Below the pieces are notes generated by a model, which had not been told where the DNA came from, ran no database searches, and saw only the letters and a list, made by a program, of their open reading frames with translations. A DNA stretch of 64,000 nt from Methylomicrobium sp. (GTDB lineage: Bacteria; Pseudomonadota; Gammaproteobacteria; Methylococcales; Methylomonadaceae), in assembly GCA_018333785.1 (NCBI GenBank), contig JAGXSU010000117.1, positions 1 to 64,000 on the forward strand, read 5' to 3'. Positions 30,291 through 41,984 of this stretch are shown one piece after another (within the stretch, counting starts at the first letter, position 1; the number at the start of each line of letters is the position of its first letter). The translations under genes and the position numbers were made by a program.

Positions 30291-30743
30291 ATGCAGATAT
30301 GGGTTGATGCGGACGCTTGCCCTAAAGCGGTCAAAGACATTTTGTTCAGAGCGGCGGAACGTACTACGATCATCACGACCCTGGTCGCAAATCAGTTTAT
30401 TCAAACGCCGCCCTCGCGCTATATTAAATTCATGCAGGTCAGATCCGGCTATGATGAAGCCGATAACGAGATTGTCAAAAGTTTGAGCGCAGGCGACCTG
30501 GTCATTACCGGTGACATTCCGTTAGCGCACGATGTGATTGGCAAGGGCGGTCACGCGATCAATCCTCGCGGTGAACGCTATACCCTGGACAACATCAAGG
30601 AGCGTTTGAATATGCGCGACTTCATGGATACGCTACGTGGCAGCGGAATCGATACCGGCGGACCGTCCGCATTAAATTCCCGCGACATACAGGCATTTGC
30701 CAACCAGCTGGATAAGTTTCTGGCACAATTCGGCAAAAATTAA
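30291..30743 (+). CDS. YaiI/YqxD family protein (DUF188)
   Basis: [48 protein letters not shown]. Confidence 0.93.
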   Translation: MQIWVDADACPKAVKDILFRAAERTTIITTLVANQFIQTPPSRYIKFMQVRSGYDEADNEIVKSLSAGDLVITGDIPLAHDVIGKGGHAINPRGERYTLDNIKERLNMRDFMDTLRGSGIDTGGPSALNSRDIQAFANQLDKFLAQFGKN

Positions 30744-30780
30744 AGCAATCCCCCGTATCGAATTTATTTCCGGCGATCTG

Positions 30781-31140
30781 CTATCCGCTACCCAGTCTTC
30801 TGTATGAGGTACTGCGATCGACACCCAGCAATTTGGGCGTCTGTATTTTGTTACCGGCGGTTTTCTCCAGCACATAATTGATATATGCCCGCTCAACATC
30901 TTGTAAAGTCCAGCCTTGCTGTAATGCATTTTGCAAAAAGCCTTCGGCTTCCGGAAGCTGTGATGCCTGCGCCAAATCTTCCAATAACAACGTATCGTGC
31001 TCTGTCAGCGCAATAGCCCGTTCCAGAATATTAGCCAGTTCACGAACGTTACCCGGCCAATGATAAGCACGAATCCAACGTAAAACTTCAGTTGAAATAA
31101 GAACCGGCGGCTTGCTCGAACAATCCGGCCCGGTCCTGCC
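30781..31140 (-). pseudogene. C-terminal remnant of a sigma-54-dependent (NtrC-type) regulator
   Basis: RWIRAYHWPGNVRELANILERAIAL plus Fis-type HTH; no receiver or AAA+ motor; upstream part runs into cheD. Confidence 0.8.
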
Positions 31141-31163
31141 GTGCATCGGTATAAGCCTCTTTA

Positions 31164-31661
31164 TTATTTGGCAACATGCTGCAGCCACACCTGACCATTC
31201 CAAACGTCGAAAATCACATTACGGTGACCCGTGCCCCCCAGATGCTCGGCTGTTAACTTAAAACCATGCTTTTTCAACAAACTGCGGCCAACATTGATAT
31301 TGTTAGTTGGCACACTCAATGGACCGGTTTTATGCTGACCGGGAAACTGATTGCCGCCGCCGAACATTTTGACTTCATAATCGTGGGGCCAACTGCCAAC
31401 TTTATGCAATTCGCCCATGAATAAAGTCACGGCGTCTTCCGCATAACGTCCATCAAGCTCGGTTTTTCCGGACCGACCGCGATGCATAGGTAACAGGTAG
31501 TGACACATGCCACCAATTCGCATACGCGGATGCCACATGGTTATCGCCACGCAGGAACCCAATAAGGTTCTGATGCGGGTTTCATGATCCCCGAAGTAGA
31601 ATTCGCCTGGCTGTAAGAAAATATCGATGAAAAATTCGGGTTTGTGTAGCGAGCTAAGCAT
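31164..31661 (-). CDS. cheD: Chemoreceptor glutamine deamidase CheD (cluster 1)
   Basis: LLGSCVAITMWHPRMRIGGMCHYLLP; KMFGGGNQF. Confidence 0.93.
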   Translation of the reverse strand: MLSSLHKPEFFIDIFLQPGEFYFGDHETRIRTLLGSCVAITMWHPRMRIGGMCHYLLPMHRGRSGKTELDGRYAEDAVTLFMGELHKVGSWPHDYEVKMFGGGNQFPGQHKTGPLSVPTNNINVGRSLLKKHGFKLTAEHLGGTGHRNVIFDVWNGQVWLQHVAK

Positions 31662-32490
31662 ATCCGGGTTTTCTGTAAATCGATGGGGAAATCATTTTCA
31701 AGTCGCATTTAATACCGTTCAATGATTCAGAATGGCTTATGAAAAAATAGCCGCCCGGCTTTAGATAATGCTGCATGCGTTCGATCAAGCGTTGTTTGGT
31801 CGCCATATCAAAATAAATCATGACGTTGCGCAAAAAAATCACATCAAAGCTACCCAGGTCAGGAAGTGTGTCGATAAGATTGGCATGGATAAACTTAACC
31901 CGTTTGCGCAAGACGGGATCAACCAGAAAAAAACCTTCATACTCATCGCTACCTTTCAAACAATATTTTTTCAACAGCGGCAGCGGGATTTTTTCAGCAG
32001 CTTGCAGCGGGTATAAACCATGCCTGGCTTTTTCAAGAATCCGGTTGGAAATATCGGTCCCCATGATGTCCCATTGATTGGTTTTGGCGTATTCAGCCAA
32101 TACCATCGCCAAGGTATAAGCCTCCTCTCCGCTGGAACTGGCTGCACTCCAAACACGAAAAGACTGGCCGGAAGCAGGCGAAGAGAGAATATCGCTTTTG
32201 ATAAAGTCGAAATGCTTATGTTCCCTAAAAAAATAGGTCTCATTAGTGGTCAGCAGATCAATAGCCATCATGGTTTCTTTCTCAAAACCAGGCTGGTCAA
32301 ATAAACGAAAATATTCGCTATAGCTGGTAAAGCCATGGTGGCGCAAGCGCTTGTCCAGTCTTCCTGAAACCAGCGCCTGTTTACTGTCGTTCAATACGAT
32401 ACCGGTATTTTTATAAAGATAATCCTTTATCCAGTTGAACTCCTGCTTTTGCAGTACCGGCGAGCCTGAATAATGAGTTCTACCCTGCAA
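31654..32490 (-). CDS. cheR: Chemotaxis methyltransferase CheR (cluster 1)
   Basis: LLTTNETYFFREHKHFDF; RVWSAASSSGEEAYTLAMVL; FDVIFLRNVMIYFD. Confidence 0.95.
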   Translation of the reverse strand: MQGRTHYSGSPVLQKQEFNWIKDYLYKNTGIVLNDSKQALVSGRLDKRLRHHGFTSYSEYFRLFDQPGFEKETMMAIDLLTTNETYFFREHKHFDFIKSDILSSPASGQSFRVWSAASSSGEEAYTLAMVLAEYAKTNQWDIMGTDISNRILEKARHGLYPLQAAEKIPLPLLKKYCLKGSDEYEGFFLVDPVLRKRVKFIHANLIDTLPDLGSFDVIFLRNVMIYFDMATKQRLIERMQHYLKPGGYFFISHSESLNGIKCDLKMISPSIYRKPGYA

Positions 32491-32492
32491 AA

Positions 32493-33056
32493 TCAGTTAC
32501 CTCCGATTACAGGTGCATTAGGAGGCGCTTTACTTAAACTCAGCATGTCTTCTACAGACAATACCCGACTTACATTCAACAGGATCATAAACCGATCATT
32601 TCGTTTAGCCATGCCGGTTATGAAGTCTGGACGTATGCCTGCACCAAAACTGGGTGGAGCTTCGATTTCATCCTCATCGATGTCTATGACCTCATTTACC
32701 GCATCTACAATAATGCCGATATCCTGCTGGCCAATGTCTTCACCTTCACTAGTCGTTTCAACGATGATGATGCACGTCCGTTTTACGATTTGCGTATTAC
32801 CTTTACCAAAACGAGCGCTTAAATCGACAATCGGCACGACACTTCCACGCAGATTGATCACACCACGCACGAAAGAAGGCATCATCGGCACTTCAGTCAA
32901 ATTACCGTAATCGATGATTTCCTTTATATTTAAAATCCCGAAAGCGTAAATGTCTCCCCCCATTACGAAGGTAAGATACTGACCACTGGCCGCCATAGCA
33001 GGCTTCGAGGTCTTTATTGCAGGCAATTGTTCATGAGTTGTTGCGATCTCTGTCAT
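32493..33056 (-). CDS. cheW: Chemotaxis coupling protein CheW (cluster 1)
   Basis: GQYLTFVMGGDIYAFGILNIKEII; PSFVRGVINLRGSVVPIVDLSARFG. Confidence 0.94.
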   Translation of the reverse strand: MTEIATTHEQLPAIKTSKPAMAASGQYLTFVMGGDIYAFGILNIKEIIDYGNLTEVPMMPSFVRGVINLRGSVVPIVDLSARFGKGNTQIVKRTCIIIVETTSEGEDIGQQDIGIIVDAVNEVIDIDEDEIEAPPSFGAGIRPDFITGMAKRNDRFMILLNVSRVLSVEDMLSLSKAPPNAPVIGGN

Positions 33057-33066
33057 GGCGATGCTC

Positions 33067-35505
33067 CTAGAAGCGCTCGAACTTGCTTAAGTCGAAATCG
33101 CTATCCACACTAGCGCGACCCATCTGTATTACCGGTTTGGATTTTTGCACTTTGCGAACATTTTTGGGAGTGGCATGTCCAAATGAGACTTGGTTACCCT
33201 CGATTTTGAAAAAAGCCATCAACGATTGTAATTGCTCAGCCTGCCCGGTCATTTCTTCAGCCGTTGCCGCCAGTTCTTCACTTGCAGAAGCGTTTTGCTG
33301 AGTCAACTGATTCATTTGATTCATCGCAGTATTGATTTGACTGACACCAGACGACTGTTCGTGTGATGCGGCAGCAATTTCCTGCACCAGATCGGAAGTT
33401 TTGGCGATACTGGGCACAATATCGTCTAACAGCTTGCCAGCGCTTTCGGCAGTTTTAACACTGTTTTCCGCTAATTCGCCGATTTCCTGCGCTGCAACTT
33501 GGCTGCGTTCTGCCAGTTTACGCACTTCCGCTGCCACTACCGCAAAGCCTTTGCCGTGGTCCCCTGCCCTCGCCGCTTCAATTGCCGCATTCAACGCCAA
33601 CATATTTGTTTGATAGGCAATGTCATCGATGATACCAATTTTGGAAGCAATCTCTTTCATGGCTTCTACAGTCTGCTTGACGGCTATGCCGCCTTCGGCT
33701 GCCTCTTGCGAAGCCTTGCCGGCCATACCCTCGGTTATCTGGGCATTCTCGGCATTTTGATTGATGCTGGCTGCCATTTGTTCGATGCTGGCGCTGGTTT
33801 CTTCCACACTGGCGGCCTGTTCACTGGAGGCTTGCGAAAGTGACTGCGAGGTGGCGCTGATTTGCTCCGAGGCATTGCCGAGCTGACTGGTGGCATTAAT
33901 GACTTCGGCAATGGTATGGGATAGTTTGGCGATGGTGTTGTTGACGGTGTCTTTGAAGTCAGCCAACTGGCCCTTGTAATTGCCATTGACGGTGCGGGTC
34001 AAATCACCCTGTTCGACCAACGTCAATACTTCCACGGCTTCGTTTACGGGCAGAATCACTCCATCCAACGTATTATTGACACCTTCCACAATTTTGCGGA
34101 AATCACCTTGATGATTGCTGACATCCGCACGGGTTTGCAGGCGACCTTCCATTGCTGCCATGGCTAGCATATCGGCATCAGCCACAAGTGCATTGATGGC
34201 ACCGATACAGGTATTCAAGTTGTTTTTGATAACGTTGAAATCACCATTGTAGCTATCCGTAATTTTCGCTGGAATGGCGCCCCTGGAAATAGCATCGACA
34301 TAGTCGGCGGCAACATTCAACGGACCTATTACAGCATCCAATATGTCATTTACGCCTTGAACAATTTTGCGGAAGTCGCCTTGATGATTATTGACATCGG
34401 CACGAGTTGATAATTTACCCTCTACAGCAGCTTTAGAAAGCATGGTGGCATCCACTACCAACGCCCTGATATTGCTTCGGACCAAATCAATAGCTTCATT
34501 GATAAATTTTTTCTTGCCGGGTAATTTTTCAATATCCGCATCAAGATTGCCTTTACCGAACTCCATAAAACAATTGATAGCCATTTTTTTGGTATTGATA
34601 TGGCCGTTGACCATGTCGTTCACACCCTGCGCCATGGAATTAAAGCTGCCCTGAAACTTGTTGACGTCGACACTAACGCCTATATCGCCTTTGTCATGTT
34701 CTGCCGCCATATGCGCCATTTCACTCAACAGCATTTTGATGGTATCACTCATTCGCTTCATGGCGGCCAAGACACTGACGGTATCACCAGCATTCAGATT
34801 AATCTGAGACGAAAGATCACCGGAAGCTACTTTGGAAGCCACTTCGGCGGCAAAAACCGGCTCACCGCCCAATTGGCGCATCAGATTTCTAACTATGAAA
34901 AAGCCCAGCGCACCAATTATGACTACCGACAGTAATGTAATGACGACCGAAACAGTGATCGCATTGGATTGAATTTCAACGGCTTGATCAGATGAGTTTT
35001 TACCCAATCTTTGGTTGTATTCACTGTGTTTTCGAAACGCATCAAGCAGCTTATCGACAATTTCCTCAGCATTCATCAACACTTCACGCGCCTCAGCTTT
35101 TTTATTTTGCCGAGATAGATCGCGAACATTCAATCTGATTTTGTCGTACTCTGCCAACGCGGCTTTGTCTTGAACAAAGAGCCGCTTATCCTCATCATCG
35201 GCCAAATACTGTTCGTATTCAGCCAAAAACTTATCTACATTGGCACGTTTGGTTTCTATTTCGTTTTCGATGCTGGCCATCAACGCGCTATCGGTTTCTG
35301 TCAAGTGTTGCCAAACATGCAGTCCGACTCCGGATATTTCGCCTAATGAGTCATTGAGTAGAAAAACGCTGGGCAAGGTGTTAATCGTGTTGAAATTGGT
35401 GGCAGTATAAACTTTGTTAATTTGTACGTAATTGAAACCGGCCAAACTTGCCAGACCCAAGACTGCAGCCCCAATTAATAATAATAATCGTTGTGTGACT
35501 GTCAT
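33067..35505 (-). CDS. Methyl-accepting chemotaxis protein with repeated HAMP-like modules and C-terminal KFERF
   Basis: MCP tip [35 protein letters not shown]; start set at [10 protein letters not shown]. Confidence 0.92.
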   Translation of the reverse strand: MTVTQRLLLLIGAAVLGLASLAGFNYVQINKVYTATNFNTINTLPSVFLLNDSLGEISGVGLHVWQHLTETDSALMASIENEIETKRANVDKFLAEYEQYLADDEDKRLFVQDKAALAEYDKIRLNVRDLSRQNKKAEAREVLMNAEEIVDKLLDAFRKHSEYNQRLGKNSSDQAVEIQSNAITVSVVITLLSVVIIGALGFFIVRNLMRQLGGEPVFAAEVASKVASGDLSSQINLNAGDTVSVLAAMKRMSDTIKMLLSEMAHMAAEHDKGDIGVSVDVNKFQGSFNSMAQGVNDMVNGHINTKKMAINCFMEFGKGNLDADIEKLPGKKKFINEAIDLVRSNIRALVVDATMLSKAAVEGKLSTRADVNNHQGDFRKIVQGVNDILDAVIGPLNVAADYVDAISRGAIPAKITDSYNGDFNVIKNNLNTCIGAINALVADADMLAMAAMEGRLQTRADVSNHQGDFRKIVEGVNNTLDGVILPVNEAVEVLTLVEQGDLTRTVNGNYKGQLADFKDTVNNTIAKLSHTIAEVINATSQLGNASEQISATSQSLSQASSEQAASVEETSASIEQMAASINQNAENAQITEGMAGKASQEAAEGGIAVKQTVEAMKEIASKIGIIDDIAYQTNMLALNAAIEAARAGDHGKGFAVVAAEVRKLAERSQVAAQEIGELAENSVKTAESAGKLLDDIVPSIAKTSDLVQEIAAASHEQSSGVSQINTAMNQMNQLTQQNASASEELAATAEEMTGQAEQLQSLMAFFKIEGNQVSFGHATPKNVRKVQKSKPVIQMGRASVDSDFDLSKFERF

Positions 35506-35753
35506 CGATAATTCCTCAAGGTATATTTTATTTATTGTGCTCATGCAGAGGCTAAGAACCTCATGCTCTTCATGATGAGACTGGTCATCCCGAAAGTCAG
35601 CTTCCGTTATAGTCGCCAACTGATAAAAAATTTAGTGCTTCATTTTTAATTCCTTCAATCCAAGTCGAGAAATTCATGGGTTCAGGGGCATTTAAGGACA
35701 ATGGCTAGGTTTAAACTTAAATCTAATCCGGGCAAAACTTTGTGACTCTCGCA

Positions 35754-38700
35754 TTACAAATGCGCCTGTTTTTTCAATGTTACAATCGCGACACCAACCT
35801 GGCTGGAAGCCGCAGCAAAAGCACTGCCGCTGTCCAATAAGGATTCTGCTTTTTCATATTGCCCCTGATTAATGATTTCGGCGACTTTGCCGGCCTCGCG
35901 ATGAAACGCCGCGTGTTTATTCAGGCAGTCATGAAAACTCGACAAATGCTGGTATTGCTTTTGCCCACCACCGTGCAGCCATTTACCCAACTTGCAGCAA
36001 TCGTCCCTGCCGATGGTGGCGGCATCCATGAACTCGCGCTTACTGATACCTGACCGCAGTTTAATTTTCCATTCGCTGTGCGCCTGTAAAGCGGCATCCA
36101 AATCAATAGTGTCATCTGATAGTGCATTTGAAAATGTGGCTTTGGGCTGCTCTGGCCGACGCGGTGTTTTAAGAGCCGTCTGGCGCGAGGTTGGTCCGGC
36201 TTTACCGATTTTGAAGAAACTCATCAATGATTGCAGTTGCTCGGATTGTCCCGTCATTTGCTCGGCCGTCGCGGCGAGTTCTTCGCTGGCAGAAGCGTTT
36301 TGCTGGGTAATCTGATTCATCTGGTTCATGGCGTTGTTGACCTGACTGACACCGGCCGATTGCTCCTGAGAAGCGGCGGCGATTTCCTGAACCAGATCGG
36401 AGGTTTTGGCAATGCTTGGAACAATTTCATCCAACAATTTGCCCGCACTTTCGGCTGTTTTCACGCTGGACGCCGCCAGCTCGCCGATTTCCTGCGCTGC
36501 GAACTGGCTGCGTTCCGCCAGTTTGCGTACTTCTGCGGCCACTACAGCAAATCCTTTACCATGATCACCGGCTCGCGCCGCTTCAATGGCAGCGTTCAAG
36601 GCCAGCATATTGGTTTGATAAGCAATGTCGTCAATGATGCCGATTTTGGCGGCGATGTCTTTCATGGCGGCTACCGTCTGTTTCACGGCATGGCCGCCTT
36701 CAATGGCTTCTTTGGATGCTTTACCGGCCATTCCGTCGGTGATTTGGGCATTTTCAGCATTTTGGTTGATGCTGGCAGCCATTTGTTCGATGCTGGCACT
36801 GGTTTCCTCAACGCTGGCGGCCTGCTCGCTAGCCGCTTGCGACAGGGATTGCGAGGTAGAACTGATTTGCTCGGAGGCGTTGGCCAATTGATCTGCCGCG
36901 TTAATGACATCACCAATGGTTGTTGATAGATTCGCAATGGTGCTATTGACGGTATTTTTAAACTCGGCAAGCTGGCCTTTGTAATCACCGGTGATCGTCC
37001 GAGTCAAATCGCCCTGTTCGACCAAGGTTAATACTTCTCCGGCTTCATTGAGCGGAAGGATCACACCATCCAGGGTTTTGTTGACACCTTCGACAATTTT
37101 CCGGAAGTCACCTAGGTGTCTGCTGGCATCCGCTCGGGTTTCCAGACGACCCGCCTCAGCAGCAAGCGACAACATCATGGCGTCGGCAACCAGAGCTTTG
37201 ATATTGGCTCGTACTTGCTCGATGGTTTCGTTAATAAATTTTTTCTTGCCGGGAAAGCTTTCGATCACTGCATCCATGTTGCCTTGACCAAATTCCATGA
37301 AACAGGCCATCGCTTTTTTCTTGACCATAATGTGTCCTGACACCATGTCGTTGACGCCTTTGGCCATCATCCGATAACTGCCCTTAAAACGGTCTTCTTT
37401 GATGATGACGTCAATATCTCCCATATCATGCTGTTCGGACATAAAACTCATTTCTTCAATCAGGCCTTCCAGAGCATCAATACACGTATTCAGATTGTTT
37501 TTGATGACATTGAAGTCGCCGCTGTAGTGGTCGGTGATCTTTGCCGGAATCGAACCTTTAGCGATGTTGTCTACGTACTCTGCCGCCACATTCAAAGGGA
37601 AGATCACCGCATCCAAGGTGCTGTTGACACCTTGCACGATTTTGCGGAAGTCACCTTGATGCTTTGTCTCATCCGCACGGGTCGATAGCTTGCCGTCTAA
37701 GGCTGCTTGCGACAGCATGCTGGCATCGGCTATCAGTGACTGGATAGAAAATACAGCCGATTTGATACCTTCGTTAAGCTGATTGAATTCAATACCGTAA
37801 TTGTTGTGGTCGCGCTGCGGCATTTCGCCTCTTCCGAGCAAGCTCATCGCGTTGATCATTGAATTGACAGGCCGCAACACGCTCATCACGAGATACCAGC
37901 TAAACGCCAGAAAGCCCAATAACAGAAGTGATACGACTATTATTGTGATGTTGATGGCGCCATCGAGCCGCGCTATACGAGCATCCAAAGCACTGTGCAA
38001 AAATTTGCTGAATCCAGCCGACAACGCGAAATTTTGTTGAATGGCTCCCGTCAAGATGCTGAAAAATTCATTTGCTGAAAAATCGAGATTAGTGGGTTGC
38101 AATATTTGGGTTTCGGTTAACGCCATGGCTTGTCTGGCATCGGCGCTGGCTTTAATTAATTCGGAACGGGTATCGACGTCCATATTGCCAATTCTGGGAA
38201 TATTTTCGTCAATTATCGCCAATGTTCTTTTGGTATTAGAGACCACCTGAAGCAGATTAGCCTCTTCTGCCGGGGTGAGTATTTTTCTTAGCAAAATCGG
38301 AGAGCCTATGCCTCTCAATAAACCCAATCGCTCAGATAGGTCAGGGAATAAGCTGATTGCCAAAAATTGCGCGTAGTAAGTATTGGTCTCAGGGTCCAAC
38401 GCTAAGCCAGAAACATCGGCCACCTTTCGGTTAAAAGCATGCAATTGCTCGATAAACACGCCATGCTTGACCATATTGGTTGTCGCATCGAATGTGTCAG
38501 CAAAGGTTACGAGCTCTTGCCACGAGTCCTGTAAGGCTCGCCACGACTGAGTCAAACCCAATTCCGACAAATGGTTATCCATCGAGGTAATATGGGCAAT
38601 CTGTTGATTAATTTCGTTGCGTTTGGTATCACGGCTAACGATCTGCTGGCTATTGCCGGCAATCACCATCGCATTTAAGCCACGGTGTTCTACGACTAGC

Positions 38701-39320
38701 CTGATGAATTGGATGGTTTCGGTGGTGTAATCCACTCCCTGTTTTTCTTTTAAGGCAAAATTCTTTTCCTCAATACTGCGCCCTACCATTAAATAAGTCG
38801 GTACGGCGAACATTAAAATAGCCAGCACGATAAGAACGACAAATTTTTGCCAGAGTTTTATCTTGCTTAAAATGCTTGATAATTTTCCTTGCTTGAAAGG
38901 ATCTTTGATACGACCGGCTTTGATATCCGCGTAAAACGCCGACGCTTTCTCAACTTCGCTCCTGTCCGGTTTGAATCGAATAGAACGATAGCCAACCACT
39001 TGGCCTTCGTTGTAAATGGGTGACACGTTGGCTTCCACCCAGTAATAATCGCCTTTTTTTGAGCGGTTTTTGACCAACGCTTGCCACGTAGATTCCGATT
39101 TAAGGGTGCGCCACATCCATTCATAAGCCTCTTCCGGCATGTCGGGATGCCTCACAATGTTATGAGGTTGCCCAAGCAACTCTTCCTCGGTAAAGCCACT
39201 CAGTTTCACAAACCCAGGGCTGGCACTGGTAATGTTGCCGCGTAAGTCGGTGGTTGAGGTCAGAATATCGCTTTCCGAAAAATTCAGTTCAACATCTGTA
39301 ACAGGTTGATTATTTCTCAT
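35754..39320 (-). CDS. PAS-containing MCP with repeated HAMP-like modules and C-terminal CZB-like domain
   Basis: Aer-like PAS ([31 protein letters not shown]); MCP tip; C-term [31 protein letters not shown]. Confidence 0.92.
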   Translation of the reverse strand: MRNNQPVTDVELNFSESDILTSTTDLRGNITSASPGFVKLSGFTEEELLGQPHNIVRHPDMPEEAYEWMWRTLKSESTWQALVKNRSKKGDYYWVEANVSPIYNEGQVVGYRSIRFKPDRSEVEKASAFYADIKAGRIKDPFKQGKLSSILSKIKLWQKFVVLIVLAILMFAVPTYLMVGRSIEEKNFALKEKQGVDYTTETIQFIRLVVEHRGLNAMVIAGNSQQIVSRDTKRNEINQQIAHITSMDNHLSELGLTQSWRALQDSWQELVTFADTFDATTNMVKHGVFIEQLHAFNRKVADVSGLALDPETNTYYAQFLAISLFPDLSERLGLLRGIGSPILLRKILTPAEEANLLQVVSNTKRTLAIIDENIPRIGNMDVDTRSELIKASADARQAMALTETQILQPTNLDFSANEFFSILTGAIQQNFALSAGFSKFLHSALDARIARLDGAINITIIVVSLLLLGFLAFSWYLVMSVLRPVNSMINAMSLLGRGEMPQRDHNNYGIEFNQLNEGIKSAVFSIQSLIADASMLSQAALDGKLSTRADETKHQGDFRKIVQGVNSTLDAVIFPLNVAAEYVDNIAKGSIPAKITDHYSGDFNVIKNNLNTCIDALEGLIEEMSFMSEQHDMGDIDVIIKEDRFKGSYRMMAKGVNDMVSGHIMVKKKAMACFMEFGQGNMDAVIESFPGKKKFINETIEQVRANIKALVADAMMLSLAAEAGRLETRADASRHLGDFRKIVEGVNKTLDGVILPLNEAGEVLTLVEQGDLTRTITGDYKGQLAEFKNTVNSTIANLSTTIGDVINAADQLANASEQISSTSQSLSQAASEQAASVEETSASIEQMAASINQNAENAQITDGMAGKASKEAIEGGHAVKQTVAAMKDIAAKIGIIDDIAYQTNMLALNAAIEAARAGDHGKGFAVVAAEVRKLAERSQFAAQEIGELAASSVKTAESAGKLLDEIVPSIAKTSDLVQEIAAASQEQSAGVSQVNNAMNQMNQITQQNASASEELAATAEQMTGQSEQLQSLMSFFKIGKAGPTSRQTALKTPRRPEQPKATFSNALSDDTIDLDAALQAHSEWKIKLRSGISKREFMDAATIGRDDCCKLGKWLHGGGQKQYQHLSSFHDCLNKHAAFHREAGKVAEIINQGQYEKAESLLDSGSAFAAASSQVGVAIVTLKKQAHL

Positions 39321-39374
39321 GGATATTTCCTTGAAAACGCTATGGCGATAATCGCCTGTGAGCTTGAGAATGAA

Positions 39375-41567
39375 TTAATGCAAGCTACGATGACTGCTAT
39401 GCTCCACAGAACTTACCAATATCGGCACATCGAGTATAAGTGCCACTTCGCCACTTCCCAGGATGGTTGAGCCTCCCAGCCCTTCAACATGGCCAAATAA
39501 CTTGCCCAACGGTTTGATCACCGTCTGAAATTCACCAATTAACCGATCGACCACCAAGCCTGTCTTGATGCCCGAAGAGTGCACCACGACCACGTTAGGC
39601 CTGCGCGGCTGATCCCCCTCAATATTGAATAAATCGCGCAAGCGGATAAAAGGCAATACTTCGCCACGCAAATCCATGTAATCACGGCTGCATAAATCGC
39701 CGGTCATCTCCAGGCATTCCACTACACGATCCAGGGGAATGACATAAGATGACTTACCCACACCCACCAAAAAACCGTCGATAATGGCTAATGTCAGCGG
39801 CAGACTGATACGAATGGTGGAACCAAGACCCGGCGTACTATTGACTTCTATATCGCCACGCAAATCAGTAACATTGCGTTTGACCACATCCATTCCCACA
39901 CCGCGACCCGATAGATTGGAAACCTGTTGGGCAGTGGAAAAGCCGGGTTCGAAAATCAAGGCGTAGATTTCGTGATCGGATAAATGCGCATCTGCTGCTA
40001 CCAAGCCTTTTTCGATGGCTTTTGCCAGGATACGGTTTTTGTCCAGACCGCCACCGTCATCGCTGACTTCTATGATGATGTTGCCGGATTCATGATAAGC
40101 ATTTAGCCGTAACTCACCTCGACTGGATTTGCCACGCGCCAAGCGGACTTCAGAGGATTCAATACCGTGATCCATGGCGTTACGCACTAAGTGCATAAGC
40201 GGATCACCAATTTTCTCGACAACGGATTTATCGACTTCGGTATCACCGCCCGTAATCACCAGGTTAATATCCTTACCCAATTCCTTACCGACATCTCGCA
40301 CCACTCGCTGAAAGCGGCTAAATGTGCCGCCAATGGCGACCATACGTAATTGCAATGCACTGTCGCGAACTTCCTCGACCAAACGTAACATTTCGCCGGT
40401 GGACTCTAACAAAGCACTGTCATTGGTATGCCCGGCACGTAGCTTGACGCCCGCCCCGGATATAACCAATTCGCCAATCAAATCAATGAGTTTGTCCAGA
40501 CGCTCTGCATCGACGCGGATACTTTGATTTTCGCGGGCTTTTTGTTCTTTTATCTGTTTTTGTTTTTCCAGCGCTGCATTGACAATCGGTTGCTGTACTG
40601 AATGCTGCTCGATAAGAATTTCGCCGATGGGTTGTTTGTGTTGAATAGATTGAGATTCGTCGCCGGTCAGCGTCTCTTGGTCCTGCCGGTTGAGCGCTTC
40701 TTCCAACTCGCGACGCGTCAAGGCGCCACTTTTTACCAGCAGCTGGCCGAGAAACGCTTCATCTTCCGGCAACTCATTGATCAGCGCGATAAAATCCTCA
40801 ATCTTACTGTTCATCGGCAGAATGCGGATGGTGCTGGTATCCATTACAAAGTCGAATACGCCTTCGATCTCTTCTTTACTGCAATCGCTTTTCAAATGAA
40901 TTTCAAACCCGAGATAACAGGTTTCCGGATCCATATCTTCCGGTTCCGGCATAGACTCGCTAATAGTCGTTAACTGAGCAATTTCACCCAATGTGGCCAA
41001 ATAACGGATAAATGCCAAAGGGTCCATTCCGTCCCTCAACACATCGACGCCAAAGCGTAGCGATAAATGCCAATTACCGCTATCGACGTTTCCGCCACCG
41101 CCCATGGATTCAATTTGATCCTGTTGCTCAGAGACGGCCACTACCTTGTGCGGGATGGGAACGGGTTGCATGAACTTTTGTAAATCGGCTAGCAATAACT
41201 GACCCGCTGCGGTAAGTTCAGGGTCTGAAGTCGCTTGACCATTAGCGACATTACCCACCAACAGATTGATATGATCACAGCAAGGCAGTAATACAGCGAT
41301 TAAATCCGCCGAAATGGGGATTAATCCGTCACGCACGTTATCGAGCAGACTTTCTACGACATGGGTAAAGGCAACAATATGGTCCAAGCCAAATAATCCG
41401 GATGAGCCTTTGATGGTATGGGCGGCACGAAAAATGGCGTTGATCCGTTCAGCAGGATCCTCTCCATCTTCAAGATTGAGCAAATCATCCTCCATTTGCT
41501 GGAGCAACTCGAAACTTTCAGCGGTAAAGGTCAACAGCGCATCTTTCATTAAGTCGTCGAAACTCAT
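39375..41567 (-). CDS. cheA: Chemotaxis histidine kinase CheA (cluster 1)
   Basis: Hpt [14 protein letters not shown]; dimer/HATPase HLVRNAMDHGIES; CheW-like C-terminus. Confidence 0.95.
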   Translation of the reverse strand: MSFDDLMKDALLTFTAESFELLQQMEDDLLNLEDGEDPAERINAIFRAAHTIKGSSGLFGLDHIVAFTHVVESLLDNVRDGLIPISADLIAVLLPCCDHINLLVGNVANGQATSDPELTAAGQLLLADLQKFMQPVPIPHKVVAVSEQQDQIESMGGGGNVDSGNWHLSLRFGVDVLRDGMDPLAFIRYLATLGEIAQLTTISESMPEPEDMDPETCYLGFEIHLKSDCSKEEIEGVFDFVMDTSTIRILPMNSKIEDFIALINELPEDEAFLGQLLVKSGALTRRELEEALNRQDQETLTGDESQSIQHKQPIGEILIEQHSVQQPIVNAALEKQKQIKEQKARENQSIRVDAERLDKLIDLIGELVISGAGVKLRAGHTNDSALLESTGEMLRLVEEVRDSALQLRMVAIGGTFSRFQRVVRDVGKELGKDINLVITGGDTEVDKSVVEKIGDPLMHLVRNAMDHGIESSEVRLARGKSSRGELRLNAYHESGNIIIEVSDDGGGLDKNRILAKAIEKGLVAADAHLSDHEIYALIFEPGFSTAQQVSNLSGRGVGMDVVKRNVTDLRGDIEVNSTPGLGSTIRISLPLTLAIIDGFLVGVGKSSYVIPLDRVVECLEMTGDLCSRDYMDLRGEVLPFIRLRDLFNIEGDQPRRPNVVVVHSSGIKTGLVVDRLIGEFQTVIKPLGKLFGHVEGLGGSTILGSGEVALILDVPILVSSVEHSSHRSLH

Positions 41568-41570
41568 TAC

Positions 41571-41864
41571 TTATTCCTCGGTATGGGCTAAAACAACTTG
41601 ATCGCCAAACACAGCCGTAAGATTGGCCAATTCCATAATTTCCAACACAGGCTTGCTATGCATCGCAAATTTTAGAGATTTACCGGCCTTTGCGGCTTCG
41701 CGTTTGATCAGTATCAAAATTTGTAACCCAGCCGTGTCGATTTCGACAACCTGGGAAAGATCGATCTCCAGATTGCTACCCGTGTCAAGAAAAGCAAGCA
41801 AACCGGTTTTCATCTCTGAAGCAGTAAAGATAGTCAGTTCATTTTCGATGGTAAGAGTTTGCAT
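41571..41864 (-). CDS. STAS-domain protein (cluster 1)
   Basis: LEIDLSQVVEIDTAGLQILILIKREA. Confidence 0.88.
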   Translation of the reverse strand: MQTLTIENELTIFTASEMKTGLLAFLDTGSNLEIDLSQVVEIDTAGLQILILIKREAAKAGKSLKFAMHSKPVLEIMELANLTAVFGDQVVLAHTEE

Positions 41865-41984
41865 AGGCTTATTAAAATAGGTATCAACAAAACAAAACGT
41901 TGGATTTTGAGCTGTGGCTTATCAAGCTTTGCCAACTTGAAAACTGCAAAACATTAACGATTAGGTATTTTTCTGTCCGCCAAA

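Noticed and set aside
33499-33843. 114-aa ORF opposite the MCP gene
   Set aside because: Antisense shadow ORF with no family features
36231-36926. 231-aa ORF opposite the PAS-MCP gene
   Set aside because: Antisense shadow ORF within a well-supported MCP coding region
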